Shown piece by piece: positions 1-10,621 of a stretch of DNA of 64,000 nucleotides. The notes below the pieces were generated by a model. It saw only the letters and a list, made by a program, of their open reading frames with translations. It was not told the origin of the DNA and did not search any database. Both the position numbers and the translations under genes were made by a program. This DNA comes from Homalodisca vitripennis (Eukaryota > Arthropoda > Insecta > Hemiptera > Cicadellidae). How positions within the stretch are numbered: the stretch's first letter is position 1; the number at the start of each line of letters is the position of its first letter. The DNA is taken from positions 109,199,001 to 109,263,000 of the forward strand of contig NC_060214.1 of assembly GCF_021130785.1 (NCBI RefSeq), given 5' to 3'.

Positions 1-719
1 TGTGTTTAACGTAAGATTAAACAAAGAACAAACCTGCCTACCCTCTTGGAAGATATTTCCTGTTCAAAACAGAATAAATGCATGGTTTATGCACGACGGA
101 GCACCTCCACATTTTTCTAATGATGTGAAAAACTATTTAAAATGATACATACGGTAGACAATGGATTGGTCGAAATGGACCAGTAAAATGGCCACTACGT
201 TCTCCTGACCTCACGCCAGCAGACTTTTTCTTATGGGGTTGGATGAAGTCAATTGTTTATTCAAAACGGATTAACACCATAGAGGAGTTACGTAATCGCA
301 TTACAGAGGCGGCAGAAACTATCAAGAATGCTCCAAACGTTATGAAACGCGCTAGAAAAGAGTGGATTCGTCGTGCGAAAAACGTGCATTGCTAACAACG
401 GAGGACACTTTGAGCAACTATTATAGGTGATTATTACAGTTTTATAAAGGTAAATACATTTTATGTTAATGTTCAGTCTAGAATAGATGATCAGCTGTTA
501 CTCACAACCTAAACATTAGTTAATATTTTATGCAGATAATAATATGCATTTTTGTGCGTCTGTTTTATTTTTAAATAAAGCTAAATTTCAATACCTATTA
601 TTAATTTTTTTCCTAAGTAGTTCACATGAATCTTTTCAGAATTAAATGTTCTACAAATCTGTTTAAGAAAAAAATGACCTTTATTTAACATTTATGGAAG
701 TAATCTTACGTTAAACACA
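1..719. repeat. 19-bp perfect inverted repeat (1-19 and 701-719)
   Basis: TGTGTTTAACGTAAGATTA at 1-19 is the exact reverse complement of 701-719. The left copy reads as transposase coding sequence (VFNVRLN), so it is probably not a true terminal repeat. The right copy lies in the 3' untranslated part, 340 bp inside the ACCCTGTATA terminus. Confidence 0.7.
2..395 (+). pseudogene. Tc1/mariner-superfamily transposase remnant, C-terminal half
   Basis: This is the decayed C-terminal half of a cut-and-paste transposase of the IS630/Tc1/mariner group. Reading through three frames gives, in order, VFNVRLN (from 2), LPTLLEDIS (about 34-60), MHDGAPPHF (89-115), and then from 159 a clean frame starting QWIGRNGP, with RSPDLTPADFFLWG near 198-239 and a stop at 393-395. 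HDGAPPHF and SPDLTP are where the second and third catalytic acidic residues of the DDE/D domain lie in this family. At least two frameshifts and an in-frame stop near 143 mean it cannot encode an active enzyme. The N-terminal DNA-binding half would lie outside the window. The family call is firm; the subfamily is not. Confidence 0.85.
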
Positions 720-1057
720 AAAATGTGTTATTTCTTTGCACCAATTCTTTTGTTTTACGTAAGATATCTCTGAAAGTATTGCATTTACAGCTCTGGGACG
801 AATTTTAATAAATTTGTCAGATATAAAAAAACATAAAAAAAACAATCGTATTTGTATCTTTGTAACTAACTTTAAACCATTTTTATACGGCCTGACTTCA
901 CCAAGGGTTCTGAAATCCAGGCGAAAATCTTTCGCTAGGCGTAACTCGCTAACGAAGCGTTTCCGGGCATATGGTTATATGAAATTTTTTACTTGTTTTT
1001 AGCTATAGAATAAGCTCCCGAGAGATTGCCGTTTAGTTTTGAATCACCCTGTATATA
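396..1057 (+). mobile_element. 3' noncoding part and terminus of the Tc1/mariner element
   Basis: Downstream of the transposase stop is AT-rich untranslated sequence, then a block (about 740-1057) that ends in ACCCTGTATA near 1047-1056. That terminus is typical of arthropod Tc1/mariner ends, which read TATACAGGGT from outside. A similar terminus occurs at the right arm near 28670. The 62-residue open frame inside this block (814-1002) is a chance frame within the terminal repeat. The left end of the element is outside the window, so total length and target duplication cannot be given. Confidence 0.6.
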
Positions 1058-1694
1058 TGGAATATGCCATCTTTGGAACTACACATTATCAGGAGTTAAG
1101 ATTATGAGGGCAGTCAGTACATAATTTATTTTAAAACGATTACAACTAATTTAATAGTACAGGATATATAGTTAGAGTATTTAACTAAATCTTATTAGTA
1201 CATTTCACTTTATTCTGTAAATTCTAAATTAAACTGCTAGGTCTTTTACTATGTATATACAATATGGGTCTAATGGTTTGAGGGGAAGTACCTTTACTTA
1301 TGTATTTATAGTAATATCTTAAGAAATTCTGAAGGCTTATTGATCATGGTTACAAGTATTTTCCACTTTTATTAAAGTATTAAATGATTTATTTTTACCG
1401 CTTCGCGTTTAACTTAGTTAACCGTTAAATTAATTTCAAAAGGCCCAAATTCTCCAAATGCGGCTTAGAAAATACCGAAGCAACCATCAGCGTTAAGCGC
1501 CTTTCAACGCTGAGCCGCAACATTGTTGCAGTATCTATATTGCCTATCATCACGGCGCTCTTCATATTTACGATTTCACAGTTTTCTTTGTGTTTGGTGT
1601 TTCGTACTCGTGCATTAGTTTTTATGTTTTTGTAGATTTATTTTAACACTCTGTCGTTTCAAGGCACGTTTGAATTTGTGTATATAAATAAAAC

Positions 1695-1699
<5 letters not shown>

Positions 1700-1742
<43 letters not shown>
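1700..1742. repeat. (TA)n microsatellite
   Basis: About 42 bases of uninterrupted TA dinucleotide. Confidence 0.95.
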
Positions 1743-1745
<3 letters not shown>

Positions 1746-1884
1746 TTTAAAGCTCGTTAAAATTTAATTTTACGTCCTTTTACATTTTTGAAATTGTCCT
1801 ACAAATTATAATGTACTTCTGTCAAAATTTATGAAATAAATAGATTTTGGTTATCTTTTAAATTCTTTGTTTGAAGGTTATTTT

Positions 1885-2030
1885 TGACGATGGAAGGATT
1901 GTGGAGGAAACAGCATTTTTCCGGACATTTGCCATCGTTCAGTGAAACAAGAAATCAGTAACACTACGTTTCGAGATCTGCAATCTGATCTCTTCTTCAG
2001 GTAAAGAACTAACCTAATACAGTACATGTT
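1885..2030 (-). mobile_element. Penelope-like 3' tail (copy 1)
   Basis: On the minus strand this reads ...GATCAGATTGCAGATCTCG AAACGTAGTG..., followed by a tail containing a CCACAATCCTTCC block. It matches 63545-63690 on the plus strand over about 140 bp. The pattern 'GAAGAAG...GATCTCGAAACGT' resembles the untranslated tails that follow the GIY-YIG domain in Penelope-like elements. No protein-coding part is attached here, so the family assignment is inference. Confidence 0.5.
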
Positions 2031-2041
2031 TTAAATATTAA

Positions 2042-2045
<4 letters not shown>

Positions 2046-2086
<41 letters not shown>
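2046..2086. repeat. (TA)n microsatellite
   Basis: About 41 bases of uninterrupted TA repeat, just beyond the 5' side of the minus-strand Penelope-like tail. Confidence 0.95.
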
Positions 2087-2089
<3 letters not shown>

Positions 2090-2168
2090 CATACATGTAC
2101 TTAGTTATATTAGAAAATCACACACCAAATCTACTGCGGAATGAGATTTCAGTTTCATTTATGCATTG

Positions 2169-2330
2169 GTGATTAAAAATTCAATAAGTGGAGTACCTAA
2201 AGGCACCAACTTGGAGCATTCTTTTTTCTTGCTGTTTATTAATGACAACGTTTGTCCTGAAATGTGGCGTCTAGTTTTGTGATGATAATATTAAGATCTT
2301 TATACTGATAGTCGGAGTGGCACAAAATTT
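2169..2330 (+). pseudogene. Non-LTR reverse transcriptase fragment
   Basis: One frame reads VIKNSISGVPKGTNLEHS and then FFLLFINDNV. This matches the conserved SGVPQG(S/T)xLGPLLFxLFINDI block of non-LTR reverse transcriptases. A frame change then leads to CDDNIKIF, the position of the YADD catalytic box (Y to C here). Only about 50 residues are recognisable and the reading frame is broken, so this is a dead scrap. Flanking sequence gives no further domains, and the clade cannot be fixed. Confidence 0.7.
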
Positions 2331-3950
2331 TAGTTCAGAACACTATTTCTCTCTAATAATTACTTTTTAAAATTATTTTTAATTTTCCGACTATTTTGGC
2401 CTCCTGCTATTGAACTTATGGACCTGATTTCTTAGCTGTTTAGAAACAAAATCATCTGTTATAGAAATGAAAAATTAACTGCAATGTTAAACCGTTGCAA
2501 GGTTAATACAAGTTATTCCCGCACTTCAATCGTATTTTAAACTAGCTGTTGTTTTCAATACTTTAACAACTTATAACTTTTTTTGACTACCTTTTTCAAG
2601 TTTTAGTGTTCAAAAAATTGTTGGTTAGTACGACACGACGCTGGGAAATCCCCACGTGGCATTATATTGATTTTTCAAGCATAACATAGGGACATTTACT
2701 AACGTAAAATTACCACTATAAAATAAAACCATTAAACAATTTTACCTATCAATTTTCTGAAATAAATAAATGTAAGATAGTAAGTGTGAATTTAGAAAAA
2801 AGGTAATCAGTTTAAACACAATACGTTATATTATCAGAGTAGAGTGCTTTACACAATAGAATCCTATCACAATAGAAACTTTAACGATGAAGTAAATGGG
2901 AATGAGTTCAGTCTACTGAGCTGAAAGTCCATATGACAACGTTTATTATCAATACAAACAATTACTACGACAACTTCCTCATTTTTATTCACGTATATGG
3001 AGAAAATGCGCCCATCATTTATTTATTTTAATTAAGATATTTGAGTTGAATAATCTAAGCATATACATATATATAGTTTTACCACTAAAACTGAGCAGCA
3101 TTGCTGACAGTTAAAAAAAAATCATATTGTCACATTGGAGCGGGAATAAATTCTAAACTGTAAATGCTGATGTAGGACCGTGATACTATGAAATTTAACA
3201 TTTATTATTAGACCATTTGCATTTAATTTTCTAAAAACACAAGAAAAATACGACACAAGGCTGTCAAAAGTATGACCCGATCAGATAGTTATTACAAAAT
3301 TTGGTTTCATATATTTGTAAATTTGGAAAACAAAATGTACCTTATTAAACTATATTTGATTGTGTTTAACGTTTAATAGCTAAAACGACTTTTATAATCA
3401 CTTATACCTGCAGATGTGAATGAAATATTTCGTCTATTGAAAATAAATTTTAATCTGTTAGTGCTTAAAATTGAGCAATATTTACAACATTTATATGACA
3501 TACTTACAACCTAAGGAAACCAAGGAAAGAATTTTAAGAGCATCTTTTATTTCATCATTTAAATTTTTACATGTAATGTTTGTTTGTGAAGTGTAGGAAC
3601 CTTTAGATACTCATTGACTTATTCCCTTAAGTAAAAAGTTGTGTACTTTTAGTTGTGTAAAACTTTATGTATTAATTCAGCAAAGCGTGAATTCATTACA
3701 TTCACTGGTGAACCTCCAAATGATTCAATGTTTTTTTGAGAAGGATAGAATCTGATATCAAAAATAAGTTTATCTATATTCTTTGTTTAAAATTTATCAT
3801 TGATAATGTATTTTTTTAAAGATACCAGTTTATAACCACTAATACATTTTTAATTGCCTGATACGGTAAGACATTGTTATCGAACGCAATAAAAAAGTAC
3901 ATAAAACGAAATATTTACTATCGCTGTCTATGGAAATCAAGTTTACTTAC
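2331..3950. other. AT-rich spacer, no gene seen
   Basis: No coding similarity, RNA gene or ordered repeat was recognised on either strand. By position this would be intron or 3' sequence of the minus-strand channel gene, whose transmembrane exons should lie in this direction but were not found. Confidence 0.5.
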
Positions 3951-4033
3951 AACTGCTGAAATCAACTGCGCATTCTTGTACATCGAGCGGGTACAATACG
4001 AAGTCCATATCGCACTTTATAATAACCGTGGCC
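3951..4033 (-). CDS. Cys-loop ligand-gated ion channel, Cys-loop exon (partial gene)
   Basis: This 83-bp exon encodes the signature disulphide loop of a pentameric ligand-gated ion channel subunit: CDMDFVLYPLDVQEC, two cysteines separated by exactly 13 residues, with the conserved aromatic-Pro-x-Asp (YPLD). The acceptor is CTTCCAG at its 5' edge (plus strand 4034-4040) and the donor GTAAGT follows at 3950. It joins the 4124-4353 exon with conserved phase: the upstream GG plus the first G make a glycine codon, giving VSMGATVIIKCDMDF. The exon ends after one base of the next codon. The frame is intact, so I see no sign of a pseudogene. The product would be a membrane receptor subunit; later exons with the four transmembrane helices were not located. 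Confidence 0.88.
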
Positions 4034-4123
4034 CTGGAAGCAGATCGTGAGTTCAGCGAAAGGGTTCACAAACATCATCCAACAATGAGTAAGATGTCTA
4101 GAAGCTAAGTAAGAACTTCTTAC

Positions 4124-4353
4124 CCCATGCTGACTCTCATCGTCTGGTTGCGGTAGAGCCGAACAGAGGTCATGTCTTGGAAGAGTGAGAGGACCTTCAT
4201 CTCCCTCAGCTGGCGGATGTAGAGGTCCGGGACCCAGAAGTCGTTCTCCTTGCCCCAGGTCAGCTCCAGGTGGTCCACCCCGGAGAGGTTGTCCGCCATC
4301 CGGATCCTCCTGTCTGTCCAGTAAACTTGCAGAAACACCTCTAGGGAAATCTC
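4124..4353 (-). CDS. Cys-loop ligand-gated ion channel, ligand-binding-domain exon (partial gene)
   Basis: This 230-bp exon encodes about 76 residues of the extracellular ligand-binding domain. It begins EISLEVFLQVYWTDRRI, the strand with the W-x-D-x-R motif of Cys-loop receptors, and continues through ENDFWVPDLYIRQLREMKV, which holds the WxPD loop-A signature, to TMRVSMG. The acceptor TGTGTTGCAG lies at 4354-4363 and the donor GTAAGAAG starts at 4123. GC content and codon use are clearly higher than the surrounding DNA. The upstream boundary is phase 0. By family this is an insect subunit, and the overall pattern suits the anion-channel side (GABA/glycine/pH-gated chloride type), but the exact subfamily and ligand are inference. 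Signal peptide and upstream exons would be at higher coordinates and were not found. Confidence 0.9.
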
Positions 4354-4590
4354 CTGCAACACAGTACCCAACAGGATAGCTTTATCTTTATGGCCAGTGT
4401 CATGTAAGGATATCCAAATTTATATTTATAATCTAACTGAAGTTGATTTTTCACAAACCTAGAAGAAGAACATGTATAGACTTTACGTTTTACGTGGGCT
4501 GTAAAGTATTGCTAAAAACTCAGCCAGATTAGTTAACTATGTTTACTTGTATGTTAGGGAATCACAATATACATGAAAATCAAGATGCAC

Positions 4591-4755
4591 GTCGATCGTG
4601 GCTGCTACTTGGATGGGTGACCGCTGGGCAATCCTGTCCTTGCAAGCAGCCAATGGTGGTGGTTCGGAAGTCACCTTTAAGCTGCTGGCCCTCAGGTTAA
4701 GTGTTAGAGAGGGCTTCTTAGCCCTGATTTTGCCTGGTAAAATAAGGGATTAGTT
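4591..4755 (+). mobile_element. 5S rRNA-derived SINE (SINE3-like)
   Basis: TACTTGGATGGGTGACCGC at 4608-4626 is the box C part of the internal promoter of 5S rRNA genes, followed by a short 5S-like stretch. The rest of the 5S gene is missing, and the sequence passes into an unrelated body that contains TTAAGTGTTAGAGAGGGCTT and ends GCCTGGTAAAATAAGG. That layout, a 5S-like head fused to a non-5S body, is that of 5S-derived SINEs transcribed by RNA polymerase III. Only the C box is well kept, so transcription is doubtful. A true 5S gene can be excluded because the other control elements are absent. Confidence 0.7.
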
Positions 4756-5653
4756 ACTGCATTTTGACTAACGAAATAGTCAAGTAGTTGGTCCTTTTCG
4801 ACCAACCTTGCTATTACAGACAGATAAAACTAATAATCTGAGCGTACTCCGGATCTATTTTTGAGTTTATCGTGTTCTATTGGAAGGTTAACAGTCTAAA
4901 ACAACCTAAAACTGTGCTAATATTCAAGATTATGATAATTTGGTTATGTATTATTAGCAGTAACAAAAGTTTTTTTGAAAATTGCAGAAAGTGCCAAGCA
5001 ACAGCTTTATGTTGACCACCTAAAGGCTTTTGGACTCCACAGTATAAATAAATTCATTGCACATTAAAAATGTTCTTTGAAGCCCAAATGGTTCAAAGCT
5101 CTAAAGAAATCTTACGTTTTGGGAATACCGATAAAGTTGACTGCAAAAGAAGTTTAGTATTAGACTGTACTGATGCAGCACAATTAATGTCATGTTTTTA
5201 TTATTTTTATATACTAGTCGAGGATCCAAGAGCCAATTTGCGTTGTTTTAAGCACACATCTTAGTTTTTTTCCTGAAATCGATAAAGAAATTTCCCTTAA
5301 GACAAAAATCAATCGAAGACGCCCTAGTTTTAGTGGGATCGAATGGGAAATATAGAAAGGGTTAAAATATAGAACAATTAATGTTTTAATGATATGATTT
5401 TTTCATCTCAACACTATTAACGATTATTTGGCAGAAAATGTTTACCTTTCAAGTTTCTTTATCTTGTTGGCTGATGGTAATGGAAGTTATTGTTTACGTG
5501 TTTTATTGTTGGTTATAAGTGTATTAAGCAAAATTATTTGTCCTATGGAAAAATTGTTTGATTCTTTAAACTACAGATACTCTCGTTTCGACCACAATAA
5601 AATATATGCTGGCTGATGATCGATTTATTTACCAGGAAAACATTATTCTATTG

Positions 5654-5655
<2 letters not shown>
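4756..5655 (+). repeat. AT-rich stretch with a block shared with 54.7-54.96 kb
   Basis: About 5225-5345 aligns with 54835-54960 on the same strand, sharing AGAGCCAATTTGC, AAATCGATA and a TTTAGxxGG(A/C)AT block. This points to two copies of one dispersed, possibly once-coding element. The open frame 5070-5264 shows no recognised domain. The block is followed by the poly(A) run at 5656, so it may be the 3' end of a retroposed sequence. Confidence 0.35.

Positions 5656-5688
<33 letters not shown>
5656..5688 (+). repeat. Poly(A) run of 33
   Basis: An uninterrupted run of A. It could be a retroposon tail for sequence on its left or a simple A tract; no target duplication was recognised. Confidence 0.9.
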
Positions 5689-5690
<2 letters not shown>

Positions 5691-6944
5691 AGGGAGGAGG
5701 TTACTTATGTAAGGCGCTAATTGGGTCGCGGCTCTTAAGCTATGCCTTCTACTATTGTGTATTGGCTAATAAAGAAACAATAATTGCTTAGCCACTAAGG
5801 AGCTTTCATTGCACTGACAGGAATCATATCAAAACATGTAAAATATTTAATTTTAATTATAAAAATTACATATCATTCTCTGGTAGTGTTAACTATAAAT
5901 ATTGCTTAGAATTATAATCCAATATTTTCTTAAAAAATAAATTTAAATGATTAATTTAAAAATTCTATTTTTGTTAATACATTTTATTTGGGCTAAAATT
6001 TTTAAATATTTTTGTATCCTAAGTTATTGATAACTTCATTAATTCTGTAATTGCATTTAATATAATTCATGTTTATTATTGTCCATATGAACTATAAAAT
6101 ATTTAGTGGGCTTTTAGTATAAACAAAAATATGAATTGTTACATATTTGCTGCCTTTGACTTTTTAAAATGATTTCATATATTAGCATATGTCTATTCAA
6201 ACATTTTTATTACTTAAAATATTTATGAACAACTTTAAATTAGATAAATTAAACCTGGAGTGAAATGCATAAAAAGCAAATGTTACAAATTGGAATAATT
6301 GTAATACCTCCTTATTAATTAATCACATAATTACTTAATTTAAAACAGAGTTTGTATGAACAGAAGTATTTAATTTGTTTGCTTTAATCTGGGGATTGAT
6401 GAAGAGGAAATGCTAAAGCTACATGTGTCAAAGTAACTGAAGAAACCAATCTAAAACGTATTATTTGCAAAGTTTTATCTTTCAGTAATTGATTAATGCT
6501 CCTTTATATAGTTATTTTTAAATTAAAAATAATGATTGATCGTCTAACCACGTGTATTAAATTATTGATTTTGAAAGTACTGTACTTAATTGTACCGAAC
6601 CGATATTTATTACATTAAAATATTCTAAAAATATATGCGAACCATAATCTGGTAAAAACTAAGTACATTGCGACTAAAAGACAGGCAGAAAAGAAGTCAC
6701 TTGGAATACTTATCAAATTACGAGAGGCGCTCCCACTCCAGCTTATAAGTAAAACAATTTCTACAACGCTGCGTCGCGCCTCCCCACCGTGTTCTTACTT
6801 AAAATCTCTTATTTTACCCTGCCCTGTGGGGAATACCTCTAGTGCTGAGCTGTTGTCGAAACTGCTTCCCCTAAAGTGGGACTACATCAGTTCACATTTC
6901 TGTAACTTTTCATCATTGTGATGTAACAATACAAATCGTCTAAC
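5689..6944. other. AT-rich spacer, no gene seen
   Basis: No recognisable coding similarity or ordered repeats. A more GC-balanced patch at about 6720-6890 has no clear open frame. Confidence 0.5.
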
Positions 6945-7568
6945 GTTGTAGTTCATGTTGAAGATGGAGCTTGTATTGGCTACTATTACCTTTAATACAT
7001 TTAAAACACAAAAACCAATACTTAAAAACTTGTATTTTTGTGGGGCCTTTCGATAGCAAGGCTATCTTCGTCAGACACATCACAAAAGTAAATAAAAAAA
7101 GTAAATTTGATTTTAATAATAGGTAAACATTTGTGATTTTATAATATTAATTTGCCCTGTGTGGCGTAGTGTGTAAAACAAATTAAATCATTATTGGAAT
7201 TATAATATATAAATATTAAATGTTATTTTTGTAATCTTTGTGTAAGTAATATTGATTTTGTATTGGTCCATCTTCTTGATTTAATAAATCTTATGTGTTT
7301 GCTTGATTTATGTAATATGATTGCCATGCATTTAGATATCTAGGTGTGTTAACGTGTTTTAGGTTTTCTCCTGATATAGTGTGTCCAGTATTGATACTGT
7401 GGTGTGCGACGGCCGATTTTTCTTTGGTGTTGAATTTAATGTGATAGCAATGTTGTTTATATCTTGTATTTATTTATTTTTCTTTTTGTCTGTACTGAGC
7501 CTCACAAAAATAAAAGTTTTTAACTATTGGTTTGGTGTGTTTTAAATGTAATTAAGTTGTAGTTCATG
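6945..7568. mobile_element. Insertion bracketed by a 13-bp direct repeat, with inverted Penelope-like ends
   Basis: GTTGTAGTTCATG occurs at 6945-6957 and again at 7556-7568. Within it, about 45 bp of the 3' tail appear twice in opposite orientation: 7000-7046 (minus strand) and 7499-7549 (plus strand), sharing CACAAAAAT, AAGTTTTTAA, TATTGGTTT and GTGTTTTAAATGT. This fits one insertion that produced a target duplication and contains a truncated Penelope-like body plus an inverted piece of its own tail. Confidence 0.6.
6975..7475 (-). pseudogene. Penelope-like element, C-terminal GIY-YIG region and 3' tail
   Basis: Reading the minus strand from about 7465, one frame gives RYKQHCYHIKFNTKEKSAVA, then HHSINTGHTI and YLNAWQSYYINQANT, a stop, and NQEDGPIQN. 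This is the pattern that follows the GIY-YIG motif at the C terminus of Penelope-like retroelements (xxHIKxxKxExSAVAxHxxxxGH and LDAxExxYIxxxxxxLMNxDxGP). It is followed by an untranslated tail with CGAAGATAGCCTTGCTATCG and AAAGGCCCCACAAAAATAC. The GIY-YIG core and reverse transcriptase are absent, so this is a 5'-truncated dead copy. It sits inside a 13-bp direct repeat. Confidence 0.75.
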
Positions 7569-8258
7569 ATGTTAACCTTGACGAAGACGGCCTATTTAGG
7601 CCTAATCTATCCTCATCTAGGGTATGGAAATAAACTCTGGAGTAACTGTGCAAAACACAAGTTGGAACGGATCTTCAGACTCCAAAAAAGAGCCGTGAGT
7701 GTGATTTTGGGTTTGAGAGTCAGAGAGTCGTGCAGAGATGCTTTTAGGGAGCTAGGGTTACTGACTTTGTTCTGTCTCTAAATTCTCGAGGTGGTGCTTT
7801 ACTCCAGATCAAAGTGCGCTTTGGTTGGAGGCGAGGATGTTCACCATCATGAGTCTAGAGGCAGGGACAACTTTCAAGTCCAACAACACAGAACAAATGC
7901 TTTCAGAAATTTGCCTTCTCAAGTAGTTGGTGTCAGACCAATCAACAGTCCCTGAAGGTATTAAACAACAAAATGAAAAAATAAATAAATAAATAAAAGC
8001 TCAGTTGAAAAACAATTTTGGTGTCAAAGGAATTTTACTCTGTTGACGAGTTTACGATGAATCGCTGGGACAGTTAAGAGAAAAAATTCACAAAATCGTA
8101 TTGCCGGACCTGTAAACTGTAAGAGAGAAGTTTGAATGACGTCATGTATGTTTGAGTGGGTCATTGTCAGCGAGAATGGTTAGGTTAGATTTAGGACGTT
8201 TGTGATACAATGTTTATATTGTATTTTCACAATAAACGATATTATTATTATTATAGAT
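7563..8258 (+). pseudogene. Non-LTR retrotransposon ORF2 C terminus and 3' end
   Basis: The first frame (7566-7781) reads KTAYLGLIYPHLGYGNKLW, then RIFRLQKRAVSVILGLR and RESCRDAFRELGLLTL. This is the conserved region after the reverse transcriptase palm in jockey-type non-LTR elements. A one-base shift leads to ILEVVLYSRSKCAL, ESRGRDNFQVQQHRTNAF and NLPSQVVGVRP (to about 7955), and another shift to FYSVDEFTMNRWD near 8032-8070. The 3' end is at about 8258 in AATAAACG(AT)TATTATTATTATTA, an (ATT)n tail. The copy is 5'-truncated, with several frameshifts and a small (AAAT)n expansion near 7977-7997. It directly abuts the 13-bp repeat at 7556-7568. Confidence 0.85.
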
Positions 8259-10149
8259 AGTTTAAAAAGCTAGGTGTAGGGTAATCTGATGTTTGCTTAC
8301 CAAGCGCTTTAAACCTCGCTCTCAAGGTATAGGCAAATTTGCTCAGAACTCGATTTACTTTTACCTCCACAGATAAATTTATTTTATCCTCTTTACCCAA
8401 TAGCGTTTTGCTAAACCTTGTTGTGTTTCGCGGAATTGTGCGAGGATCTAGTGGTAAAATGTCTCTTGCAAAATTATTCGGTGGAATAAAATGAAATATT
8501 CATATTTTTAAAGCGAAAGTCAGGGTTGGTTAGCTGTTTACCCTGCGGTTCCTTTATAACTTTGTCTCTAGCGAAGCTCTTCGTGTGGCCCATTTGAATG
8601 AAAAGTTACGATATAATATTCTGAGGTTTATTCAGAACCAATTCGTTCAGTAGAATATTCTGCGTGTAGAAGAGGACATTAAGAGTTGTTTGCGAGTTGG
8701 ACCAGGGGGAACACAGTTTATATGTTTTCCAATAAAGCGATACGTATCATCCAAGATATAACCACCACGTTATAACGTTTCTGCTTCAAAGTAAACGTAC
8801 TTTCTCAGTTCCTGGTTGTAAGTACTAAAGAAAGTTTCTTGGTTGACCGATTCCGTTGTTTTTCCAAAATGTAGTATTATTTTCTGATCCAAACCTTTTA
8901 CTTCTCTTCCATATAATTTTAAAATTTCTAGGGTTTAAAATACACGAAATATATTTTAAAATCCAATATATTGGCTTTTATAGCCTTTAGGAGGTACAGG
9001 AATAAAACACGATCTGAAGACCTAATGAGGGTTATATGCCTCATTACACTTTTGTTAGCCAGAGCTATATACAAAATATACGAAATTTATTATGATTATG
9101 AGTTTTTTATATTAAATTATGTGTAAATACAATCTATAAAATTTATTGATGCTTAATTCCAATGTAATGATCTGCACTAAATATATGGTTATATTTGCGC
9201 TAATAAGTTGGACTCATTAATATCGCACTCAATTTAAACATTAAGTAAAATACACTCTCTAAAGCTTTAATTTCAAAGCTTCCTCATAACTTACGGTACC
9301 ACCGCACTATCGGCATGTAGTATATCAAGGAAAAAACGAACGAAGGATTATGAATGAAATGTATAACCTTAGTTCCGAACAAGACCAAGTTTTTTGTGAG
9401 TATCACCAATTGAGGACCACCAATCAGCACGGTACTCAACCAATCGCGACACAGATAGTCCTAGTTTATGTGGATTTCGAACCACGAAAACTTCGGTGTT
9501 TATATACTGGTAGGTTACTGAAAGCCAATGGCAACTGTCGTTCTCTAACAATGCCGTGCCACCAAACTCCAGGTTTCTTGCAAAATACGATTTCCAGTAA
9601 CAAATAATTTTAAACCAAACTCAAAATCCAACCTCTAGGTTAACCACGTCATCAGTATAAGACAATATTTTAAATAATACAGACCTTTTCTTCATAATTT
9701 GGTTTGTTAGCTAAATTAACTTGTAAGCGGAAATGATGAAGTTTGAATGTATAAGAATAGGTAAATGTTATGAGATATATTTACAAGAAAGTTCTTCCTT
9801 GCGTTAGTAGATTAATTCAGAAAACACAACTATACGAATTATATTTCCGAATTACCTTACTCACTATGCTCGCTTCTACTTTATGTAAGGATTAGGCAAT
9901 ATTCCGAGTTAAATTTATTGCCTCACATGACAAGCAGTTCGTTTTTCAAGTTCGTGAAAATAATACTCGCGTGATAGTGACACCTTGACTTACGGACATC
10001 TGAGTCAGGGCCGGTGTTTGTAGAAGTGTGACATGCAAACTGATATAACTAAAGCAATCCTTCAAACTGTACTAGCGCTGCAGTAAAAGGTGAGACTAAG
10101 AAGTTGCAGCGCTCATTTTGTGTTGCATTGTTTTAATTTATTTATGTCT
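8259..10149. other. Spacer, no gene seen
   Basis: Unremarkable AT-rich sequence. The open frame 9350-9607 and its antisense partner show no conserved motif or splice context and are treated as chance. Confidence 0.45.
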
Positions 10150-10460
10150 GTGCGGTTTCGTGCGCTCTGTCAGGGGGCAAACGCCGAGCCATAGCGGCAG
10201 ACAACACTCCCGCCACTATCCGAGCGCGATCTCGCGGCTTCACGGCGGAACCGTAGCGTGACGTCAAAGCGAGCCGGGGCTATTTTTAGACCTGCGCCAT
10301 TTGCATTGAATATTTGTGTTTTCGCAGTACGCCAAGGCTGAGAACGGAGTGACCATTTGCATATTCATCGTTTGTTGTCGTTCGTTCCTCCCACTTTCAC
10401 TGTCTTCGCCACGAAAATACCTCGGGTGGAAGTGTGATCTGTAGGGCGTCACTCGGTTGA
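10150..10460. promoter_or_regulatory. CpG-rich patch with a CRE palindrome, candidate promoter
   Basis: This is the most CpG-rich stretch outside the arrays, with many GCG and CGC words against an AT-rich background. It contains TGACGTCA, a perfect CREB/ATF-type palindrome, at 10259-10266. No open frame in it has a recognised domain. A promoter for the minus-strand channel gene is possible by orientation, but nothing in the sequence links them. The call rests on composition alone. Confidence 0.3.
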
Positions 10461-10621
10461 TGACAACAGTAGTGAAATAACAAATTTTTAAGTTTTTGTT
10501 GGAAATAACTTCTCTGTGTATGGTTATTTATAGGGCTGAGAGTGAATACTCACTCACGATATTCATGTATCATGTAGGATGATAGTCAACGGGCGAATAA
10601 ACAGTTAAATCTAAGAGACAT

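Noticed and set aside
4185..4379. 64-residue plus-strand frame over the channel exon
   Set aside because: It is the antisense of a conserved minus-strand exon with matching splice sites.
4600..4640. Functional 5S rRNA gene
   Set aside because: Only the box C region is present; the 5' half and the rest of the gene are missing.
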